Positions 58,029-64,000 of a stretch of DNA of 64,000 nt are shown here, piece after piece. The DNA is taken from NCBI GenBank assembly GCA_963782345.1, contig CAWAJF010000015.1:1-64000 (forward strand), given 5' to 3'. Position numbers and translations under genes: made by a program. Origin of the DNA: DASUPK01 sp963782345. GTDB lineage: Bacteria; Actinomycetota; Thermoleophilia; Solirubrobacterales; 70-9. The number at the start of each line of letters is the position of its first letter. Position 1 is the first letter of the stretch. The notes below the pieces were generated by a model, which saw only the letters and a list, made by a program, of their open reading frames with translations, was not told where the DNA came from and did no database searches.

Positions 58029-59078
58029 ATGAGAAACCCAAGAGACTTCTTCAAGCCCCTCGCAATCGACGCTCCCGAGCCTCCCCGCGAGATCCCCTTC
58101 AAGCCGTCGCGGATGATCCATTTCCTCGACGCATCCAACGAGAAGATGCGCGCCAAGGTGCCGGACATGGTCAAGCAGACCGACATCCTCCTCGGCAACC
58201 TAGAGGACGCCATTCCCGTCGAGAAGAAGGTCCCGGCCCGTGAGGGCCTGATCGAGGTCGCCGGCGAGGTGGACCTCGGCGACACCCAGCTCTGGACCCG
58301 CGTCAACGCATTGGAGAGCCCCTGGGTTCTTGATGACATCACGCAGCTGGTCACCGAGATCGGCGACAAGCTCGAGGTGATCATGGTCCCCAAGGTCGAG
58401 GGGCCCTGGGACATCCACTACGTCGACCGGCTGCTCGCCCAGCTCGAGGCCAAGGCCAAGCTGCAGCGCCCGCTGCTGATTCACGCGATCCTCGAGACCT
58501 CGCTCGGCGTGGTCAATCTCGAGGAGATCGCGACGGCCAGCCCGCGCATGCAGGGCATGAGCTTCGGTCCGGCCGACCTGGCGGCCTTCCGGCGAATGAA
58601 GACCACCCGGGTCGGCGGCGGCCACCCCGCCTACCGCGTGATCGAGGACCCCGATCCCGACAATCCGGACGCGCCGCGGGCAACCGCGCAGCAGGATCCC
58701 TGGCACTACTCGATCGCCCGCATGGTGGACGCGTGCACGGCGGCCGGGATCCTGCCCTTCTACGGGCCCTACGGCGACATCAAGGACGTCGAAGGCTGCG
58801 AGACGCAGTTCCGCGCCGCCTTCCTGCTCGGCTGCGTCGGCGCCTGGTCGCTGCATCCGGTGCAGATCGAGATCGCCAAGAAGGTCTTCTCTCCCCCGGC
58901 GGACGAGGTGATCTTCGCGAAGAAGGTGATCGAGGCGATCCCGGACGGCGCCGGCGTCCACATGATCGACGGCAAGATGCAGGACGACGCCACCTGGAAG
59001 CAGTGCAAGGTGATGGTGAACCTGGCGGAGATGCTTGCGAAGAAGGATCCGGAGCTCGCCAAGTCCTACGAGATGTGA
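58029..59078 (+). CDS. mcl: L-malyl-CoA / beta-methylmalyl-CoA lyase (CitE-like)
   Basis: This 349-residue TIM-barrel lyase cleaves methylmalyl-CoA to glyoxylate and propionyl-CoA and can make malyl-CoA, the last steps of the ethylmalonyl-CoA pathway. LLGNLEDAIPVEKK, the Mg-binding Glu in HAILETSLGVVN and Asp in GMSFGPADLAA are family marks, and GAWSLHPVQIEIAKKVF lies near the end. The length and long insertion (VIEDPDPDNPDAPRATAQQD) separate it from citrate-lyase beta subunits. It is 55 nt from the divergent GNAT gene and 4.2 kb from mcd. Confidence 0.9.
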   Translation: MRNPRDFFKPLAIDAPEPPREIPFKPSRMIHFLDASNEKMRAKVPDMVKQTDILLGNLEDAIPVEKKVPAREGLIEVAGEVDLGDTQLWTRVNALESPWVLDDITQLVTEIGDKLEVIMVPKVEGPWDIHYVDRLLAQLEAKAKLQRPLLIHAILETSLGVVNLEEIATASPRMQGMSFGPADLAAFRRMKTTRVGGGHPAYRVIEDPDPDNPDAPRATAQQDPWHYSIARMVDACTAAGILPFYGPYGDIKDVEGCETQFRAAFLLGCVGAWSLHPVQIEIAKKVFSPPADEVIFAKKVIEAIPDGAGVHMIDGKMQDDATWKQCKVMVNLAEMLAKKDPELAKSYEM

Positions 59079-59097
59079 GCCCGCCCCGGGTGCCTGC

Positions 59098-60465
59098 TCA
59101 GGCCAACGCGGGTGCCTCGGGGAGGCGATCGAGCGCCGCCGAGAGCTCGTCCTCAGAGAGCTCCAGGTCCTCGAGCTCACCGGCGAAGTAGGCCGCGTAT
59201 GCGGACATGTCGAAGTGCCCGTGTCCTGACAGGTTGAAGAGGATCACCCGCTCCTCCCCGGCCTGCTTGGCGCCCTCGGCCTCGTCGAAGACGGCGCGGA
59301 TCGCGTGGGCCGGCTCGGGCCCGGGGATGATCCCCTCGCAGCGGGCGAAGCGAACGGCGGCCTCGAAAGCGGCCGTCTGGGCGACCGCCTTTGCCTCGAC
59401 GAGACCCTCCTTGACCAGCGCGCAGAGGCTGGGCGCGTCGCCGTGGTAGCGCAGCCCGCCGGCGTGCACGGGCGGAGGGACGAAGTCGTGGCCCAGCGTG
59501 TACATGGGCATCAGCGGGGTCATGCCGACGGTGTCGCCGAAGTCATAGGCGTAGCGGCCGCGGGTGAGGGTCGGGCAGGCGGCGGGCTCGGCGCCGACGA
59601 ACCTCGTCTGCGTGCCCTCGCGGAGCCGTTGGCGCAAGAACGGATACGCGACGCCCGCGAAGTTCGAGCCGCCGCCGACGCACCCGATGACGACGTCCGG
59701 GGCCTCCCCCGCCATCTCCATCTGCTTGATGCACTCCTGGCCGATCACGGTCTGGTGCAGGCAGACGTGGTTGAGCACCGAGCCGAGGGAGTAGTTGGTG
59801 TCCTCCGACTGCGCCGCCACCTCGACCGCCTCGGAGATCGCGATCCCCAGGCTCCCGGACTCGTGTGACGCCTGTGAGCGGCCGGCCTCGGTCAAATCCG
59901 AGGGGCTGCGGTGCACCGTCCCGCCCCAGGTCTCGATCATCGCCTTGCGGTAGGGCTTCTGGTCGTAGGAGATCCCGACCATGAAGACCTCGCACTCGAG
60001 CCCGAAGAGCTGGCAGGCGAGCGACATCGCGGAGCCCCACTGCCCCGCCCCGGTCTCGGTGGAGATCTTCTTGATCCCCGCCTCGCGGTTGTAGAAGGCC
60101 TGCGCCACGGCGGTGTTCGGCTTGTGCGACCCGGCCGGCGAGACCCCCTCGTACTTGTAGTAGATGTGGGCGGGGGTATCGAGCTCTCGCTCGAGGCGCC
60201 TTGCGCGGAGCAGCGGCGTCGGGCGCCAGAGCCGGTAGATGTCGCGAACCTCGTCGGGGATCGCGATGTCCGGGTCGGTCGAGACCTCCTGCTCGATCAG
60301 GCCCATCGGGAAGATCGGCGCCAGGTCGTCGGGCCCGGCCGGCTCGCCGGTCGCCGGACTGAGCGGTGGTGGCGGCGGATCGCCGGGCAGATCGGCGAGC
60401 AGGTTCACCCAGCCGGTGGGGATCTCCTCCTCGGAGAGCTCGAACTTGACCTGCTCGCTCATCAC
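59098..60465 (-). CDS. trpB: TrpB2-type tryptophan synthase beta-like protein
   Basis: This 455-residue fold-II PLP enzyme has the cofactor Lys in GSHKPNTAVAQA, GCVGGGSNFAG for the phosphate loop, and RPTPLLRARRLERELDTPAH near the N-terminus. It belongs to the TrpB2 branch, which is longer at the N-terminus than TrpB1 and often lacks a TrpA partner. It condenses indole with serine, or may salvage indole. No other trp gene is present. It converges with mcl (19-nt gap). Confidence 0.9.
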   Translation of the reverse strand: MMSEQVKFELSEEEIPTGWVNLLADLPGDPPPPPLSPATGEPAGPDDLAPIFPMGLIEQEVSTDPDIAIPDEVRDIYRLWRPTPLLRARRLERELDTPAHIYYKYEGVSPAGSHKPNTAVAQAFYNREAGIKKISTETGAGQWGSAMSLACQLFGLECEVFMVGISYDQKPYRKAMIETWGGTVHRSPSDLTEAGRSQASHESGSLGIAISEAVEVAAQSEDTNYSLGSVLNHVCLHQTVIGQECIKQMEMAGEAPDVVIGCVGGGSNFAGVAYPFLRQRLREGTQTRFVGAEPAACPTLTRGRYAYDFGDTVGMTPLMPMYTLGHDFVPPPVHAGGLRYHGDAPSLCALVKEGLVEAKAVAQTAAFEAAVRFARCEGIIPGPEPAHAIRAVFDEAEGAKQAGEERVILFNLSGHGHFDMSAYAAYFAGELEDLELSEDELSAALDRLPEAPALA

Positions 60466-60539
60466 CCGGCGATTCTATTCCTCGGCCGCTACCCAGTAGT
60501 GCCCCTACAGCGGCCGGTCACGCTCCCCGATGAATCAGT

Positions 60540-62564
60540 ATGCGCCTACGGCTCGCATCGGTCGCCTCCGCCCTGCTCGGCACGGCAGCGCTCGTGCTGA
60601 TGCCCGCCTCCGCCCAGGCACGCCCCACCTGCCACGGCAAGAAGGCGACCGTCGTCCTCGGCGGCGGCAACAACAAGTACGTCGCCCGGAATCACGGGCA
60701 CGGCAACCAGGTCGTGATCGCCGGGGGCGGCAACGACTACATCGTCACCGGCAAGGGCTCGGACGTGATCTGCGGCGGCAACGGGAATGACCGCATCCTC
60801 GCCGGCAGGGGGAGCGATCGTGTCTATGGCGGTACCGGCGACGACACGATCCTCAACATCAAGGGCAAGGACAGGAGCTTCGGCGAGGACGGCAACGATT
60901 TCATGCAGGGCGGCCCGAGCCCCGACGCGATGGACGGGGGGACGGGCAACGACACCGTCGACGGGGGCAGCGACCGTGACCATCTCGAGGGGGGAATCGG
61001 CGATGACCTCGTGCTGGGCGGCGACGGCAGCGACACCCTCGACGGGGGCGACGGGGCCGACGAGATCCACGGCGGCTCCGGCGGAGAGGACATGACCGGC
61101 GGCGCCGGGAATGACCGCATGTTCGGAGACCTGCTCGATGACCACATGGATGGCGGTCCCGGGGATGACCTCCTGGTGGGTGGGCACGGCGGCGACAAGA
61201 TGACCGGAGGCAGTGGCGACGACTGGTTCCGCGGCGGGCCGAACGGCGACGACTACTCCGGCGGCGATGGGACCGACACCGTCAGCTATGCGGACACCAC
61301 GCCTTCCTGGGACACGACCAGCGGCGCCGACGTGGATCTCGGGGCGGGCACGGCGGTGACGCCCGATGGACACGAGACGCTCAGTGGCATCGAGGACATC
61401 CTCGGCTCGGCGTTCGACGACACGATCAGGGGGACCGCCGGCCCCGATGGCCTCGACGGTGGGCCCGGGGACGATGAGATCGCGGGCGCCGGAGGGGCGG
61501 ATCGGCTCAACGGCGGTCCCGGCAACGACACCTGCGACCTGACCGTCGGAGAAAAGCCGACCGCCTGCGGCATCGGCAGGGGCCTGGAGATCCCCCCGGA
61601 CCCACGGCCGGCGAGCGCCTACGTCTACATGGACCCACGGGGTCCGGACCCAGGCCTGTACGTCCTCGGCCAGCAAGGCGGCGGCAATGACGACATCGTC
61701 GTGAACGCCGCCGGCGGCCTGTTCTCCATCAGCTCGCGCGCCGGCACTCCGATCGCTCGCCTGGCGGGGGCGATCGACACCTGCGCCGCCGTGGGAGCGC
61801 TCGTCAACTGCCCGGCGCCGTCGGCCGCACTCAGCTTCGTCACCGTCTGGGGCGATGGCGGAGACGACCACCTGAGCCTGGGCGGCAACTACCCGACGAC
61901 GACGACCCTGATGAACGGTGGCCCGGGCAACGACACGCTCGACGGGACCCCGGGAGACGACGTGCTCTTCAGCGGGGAGTCCGGGAACGACATCCTGAAC
62001 GGCGGCGACGGCAGCGACGCGCTGCTGGCTCTCGGCACCGGTGGCGACAAGCTGATCGGCGGCAACGGCAACGATCAGCTGGTCAGCGACGACCTCTGCC
62101 AGGGGCACGACTACAGCGGCGGCCCGGGCTTCGACATCGCGGGCTTCGCCCGCTACGTCTACGCGCCCCAGAACGGCGTCAAGGCCACCCTCGGCGGCAC
62201 GGCCACCGACCCGGCCAGGGGCAATTGCAGCCCCACCCACCTCTCCAACGACCTGGAGATCCTCGAGGGATCAGAGGGCCCCGACATCCTCACCGGGACC
62301 AATGGCAAGAACCCACTGATCCTGGGCAGGGGCGGGAATGACGTCATCCACGGCATGGGCGGGGCCGACACGATCGACGGCGGCGCGGGGACCGACAGCA
62401 TCTACGGCGATGGCGGCTTCGACACGCTCGAGGCCCAGGACGGCGCCCGCGACCGCGCCGTCAACTGCGGCAAGGGCGGCGGCCAGGCCTTCCGCGACAA
62501 GAAGGACCCGGTCAGCGGCTGCAAGAAGCTGAAGAAGGGCGCCCGGAAGCGAAAGGGCCGTTAG
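60540..62564 (+). CDS. Secreted RTX-type calcium-binding repeat protein (long)
   Basis: This 674-residue protein has a signal peptide (ASALLGTAALVLMPASAQA). Blocks of nonapeptide repeats (GGxGxDxUx) fill about 60-340, 460-520 and 560-640. An intervening region (about 345-450) lacks them. No enzymatic domain is visible, so it may be a cell-surface or matrix protein that folds on calcium outside the cell. A C-terminal basic tail (KKLKKGARKRKGR) is unusual for type I-secreted RTX proteins and no HlyBD-type genes are near. Its stop overlaps the convergent pckG by 4 nt. Confidence 0.85.
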   Translation: MRLRLASVASALLGTAALVLMPASAQARPTCHGKKATVVLGGGNNKYVARNHGHGNQVVIAGGGNDYIVTGKGSDVICGGNGNDRILAGRGSDRVYGGTGDDTILNIKGKDRSFGEDGNDFMQGGPSPDAMDGGTGNDTVDGGSDRDHLEGGIGDDLVLGGDGSDTLDGGDGADEIHGGSGGEDMTGGAGNDRMFGDLLDDHMDGGPGDDLLVGGHGGDKMTGGSGDDWFRGGPNGDDYSGGDGTDTVSYADTTPSWDTTSGADVDLGAGTAVTPDGHETLSGIEDILGSAFDDTIRGTAGPDGLDGGPGDDEIAGAGGADRLNGGPGNDTCDLTVGEKPTACGIGRGLEIPPDPRPASAYVYMDPRGPDPGLYVLGQQGGGNDDIVVNAAGGLFSISSRAGTPIARLAGAIDTCAAVGALVNCPAPSAALSFVTVWGDGGDDHLSLGGNYPTTTTLMNGGPGNDTLDGTPGDDVLFSGESGNDILNGGDGSDALLALGTGGDKLIGGNGNDQLVSDDLCQGHDYSGGPGFDIAGFARYVYAPQNGVKATLGGTATDPARGNCSPTHLSNDLEILEGSEGPDILTGTNGKNPLILGRGGNDVIHGMGGADTIDGGAGTDSIYGDGGFDTLEAQDGARDRAVNCGKGGGQAFRDKKDPVSGCKKLKKGARKRKGR

Positions 62565-63997
62565 CCGAGCCGGTCTTCCAATGCCTTCAGCTGCGCCCGG
62601 ACCTCATCCGGCAGGCGGGAGCCGAACTGCGCCAGGTGCGACTCGACCTGGTGCAGCTGCTGGCGCACCTCGTCTGGATCGACCTTGAGCAGGGTCTCCA
62701 TGTCCTCCTCGGAGATGTCGAGGCCCTCGGTGTCGATGTCGCTCGGCGGCGGCACCAGCCCGATCGGCGTCTCGGCGACCTCGCCCTCGCCCTCGGTGCG
62801 GCGGACGATCCATTCGAGGACTCGAGTGTTCTCGCCGAAGCCCGGCCAGATGAAATTGCCGTCGTCGTCCTTCCGGAACCAGTTGACGACGAAGATCTTC
62901 GGCAGCTTCGCCTGATCGCCCTTGGCGCCGATCTCCAGCCAGTGCTTGAAGTAGTCGGCCATGTTGTAGCCGCAGAACGGCAGCATCGCCATCGGGTCGA
63001 AGCGCAGCTGCCCGACGGCGCCGGAGGCGGCGGCGGTCGTCTCGACGGACATCGTCGCCGCCAGGAAGACGCCGTGCTCCCAGTCGAATGCCTGATGGAC
63101 CAGGGGGACCACCGTCGCGCGGCGGCCGCCGAACATGAAGGCGTCGATCGGCACACCGGCCGGGTCATCCCAGGCCGGATCGAAGGTCGGGCACTCGGTG
63201 ACCGACACCGTGAACCGAGAGTTCGGGTGCGCGGCCGGCTCGTCCTTCTCGGGCGTCCACTCGCGGCCCTTCCAGTCGATCAGGTGATCGGGCGCCTCGC
63301 CCATCCCCTCCCACCAGATGTCGCCGTCGTCGGTCTTCGCGACGTTCGTGAAGATCGTGTCGCTGTCGACCGTCTTCATGGCGTTGGGGTTGGTCTTGAC
63401 GCCGGTGCCGGGCGCGACGCCGAAGAAGCCGGCCTCGGGATTGATGGCGTAGAGCCGCCCGTCCTCGCCGAAGCGGATCCAGGCGATGTCGTCGCCGATC
63501 GTCTCGACCTTCCACCCCGGCAGGCTGGGCGGCAGCATCGCGAGATTGGTCTTGCCCGAGGCGGAGGGGAACGCCGCCGCCAGGTGCTTGACCGTGCCCT
63601 CGGGAGAGGTCAGCTTGATGATCAGCATGTGCTCGGCCATCCAGCCCTGATCGCGAGCCATCACTGACGCGATGCGAAGCGCCAGGCACTTCTTGCCGAG
63701 CAGCGCGTTGCCGCCGTAGCCGGAGCCGAATGACCAGATCTCGCGTGCCTCGGGGAAGTGGACGATGTACTTCGTCTCGTTGCAGGGCCACGAGACGTCG
63801 TGCTCGCCGTGGGTGAGCGGCATGCCGACCGAGTGGACGCAGGGGACGAAGTCCCCGTCCTCCCCAAGCGCCTCGAGGGCCTTGCCGCCCATCCGGGTCA
63901 TGATCCGCATCGAGGCGGCGACGTAGGCGGAGTCGGTCACCTGGACGCCGATCTGGGCGACGGGGGAGCCGATCGGGCCCATCGAGAACGGGACCAC
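62561..63997 (-). CDS. pckG: Phosphoenolpyruvate carboxykinase (GTP), 5'-truncated by the window
   Basis: The visible 478 residues are the C-terminal four-fifths of a roughly 600-residue GTP-type PEPCK, which makes PEP from oxaloacetate for gluconeogenesis. GTP-class motifs are FMFGGRRATVVPLV, the metal ligand regions and FRKDDDGNFIWPGFGEN. The P-loop reads AAFPSASGKTN; the usual reactive Cys of the GTP class (ACGKTN) is Ser here. The start lies beyond the right edge. It fits as the gluconeogenic outlet for the ethylmalonyl-CoA pathway. Confidence 0.93.
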   Translation of the reverse strand: MVPFSMGPIGSPVAQIGVQVTDSAYVAASMRIMTRMGGKALEALGEDGDFVPCVHSVGMPLTHGEHDVSWPCNETKYIVHFPEAREIWSFGSGYGGNALLGKKCLALRIASVMARDQGWMAEHMLIIKLTSPEGTVKHLAAAFPSASGKTNLAMLPPSLPGWKVETIGDDIAWIRFGEDGRLYAINPEAGFFGVAPGTGVKTNPNAMKTVDSDTIFTNVAKTDDGDIWWEGMGEAPDHLIDWKGREWTPEKDEPAAHPNSRFTVSVTECPTFDPAWDDPAGVPIDAFMFGGRRATVVPLVHQAFDWEHGVFLAATMSVETTAAASGAVGQLRFDPMAMLPFCGYNMADYFKHWLEIGAKGDQAKLPKIFVVNWFRKDDDGNFIWPGFGENTRVLEWIVRRTEGEGEVAETPIGLVPPPSDIDTEGLDISEEDMETLLKVDPDEVRQQLHQVESHLAQFGSRLPDEVRAQLKALEDRLG

Positions 63998-64000
63998 GTA

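Noticed and set aside
60546..62240. Long minus-strand frame opposite the RTX protein
   Set aside because: It is a repetitive Val/Ala/Gly shadow of the nonapeptide repeats and has no start context.
60540..62564. Tandem DNA repeats in the RTX gene as a CRISPR-like array
   Set aside because: Periodicity is about 27 nt in frame and encodes GGxGxDxL repeats; there are no conserved repeat/spacer units.

Overview
The window is high-GC DNA from what looks like a free-living, heterotrophic actinobacterium, most likely in or near the class Thermoleophilia (Solirubrobacterales/Gaiellales). That placement is an inference from gene content: a coenzyme F420 biosynthesis set, a DivIVA protein, a GTP-dependent PEP carboxykinase, zinc-ribbon/cyclase/AAA proteins, an actinobacterial-style ethylmalonyl-CoA pathway, and frequent GTG/TTG starts. 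There is no rRNA operon, prophage or CRISPR array. Six complete tRNAs are present: Pro-GGG, Gly-TCC, Trp-CCA, Leu-TAG and Leu-CAA were identified by cloverleaf, with Pro also present as two truncated copies (five complete tRNA genes in total).

Left end (1-9.4 kb) is accessory DNA. An IS1182-type transposase gene with two compensating frameshifts is followed by IS-end-like repeats and a terminator. The 3' 45-46 nt of tRNA-Pro(GGG) then occurs twice (1826-1870, 5418-5463) before the intact gene at 9215-9288. These copies delimit two tandem segments of about 3.6 and 3.8 kb whose ends resemble each other, including a GGTACC-N5-GGTACC motif 92-93 nt inside each. I read them as stacked tRNA-Pro islands without a visible integrase. 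The first carries a cyclase/AAA/TPR regulator; the second carries an aquaporin fragment and a complete three-gene ABC exporter.

9.4-25.3 kb: two related secreted sulfatases, an alpha/beta hydrolase, a stand-alone response regulator preceded by a 25-codon ORF, an SRAP protein, a decayed DUF559/AbiEi-like gene, an M28 peptidase, and a C4/C5 acyl-CoA group (acetoacetyl-CoA synthetase, acyl-CoA carboxylase beta subunit, 3-hydroxybutyryl-CoA dehydrogenase, HMG-CoA lyase, hotdog thioesterase, SDR).

26-33 kb: coenzyme F420. npdG-cofD-cofC-cofE run rightward; fbiC (fused FO synthase) and a zinc alcohol dehydrogenase run leftward a short distance away. 33-41 kb: aquaporin, orphan NMT1-like binding lipoprotein, GGDEF-EAL-GAF protein, mntH-mntR with an overlapping-palindrome operator, and YgfZ.

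41-59 kb contains the ethylmalonyl-CoA pathway in scattered pieces: ccr, ecm, a MaoC hydratase (mch candidate), an acyl-CoA dehydrogenase (mcd candidate) and mcl. Two uncharacterised small proteins are translationally coupled to ccr and ecm, and a coiled-coil protein with a PD-(D/E)XK nuclease signature is divergent from ccr. Together with acetoacetyl-CoA synthetase, Hbd and the acyl-CoA carboxylase upstream, and PEP carboxykinase at the right edge, the window encodes much of a route from C2/C4 units to gluconeogenesis. 59-64 kb: TrpB2, an RTX-repeat secreted protein and the 5'-truncated pckG.

At the small scale, three families of intergenic hairpin sequences stand out: an 89-nt element anchored at stop codons (three copies, one shortened), a 36-45-nt hairpin upstream of two genes, and one REP-like long palindrome between an SDR gene and npdG.
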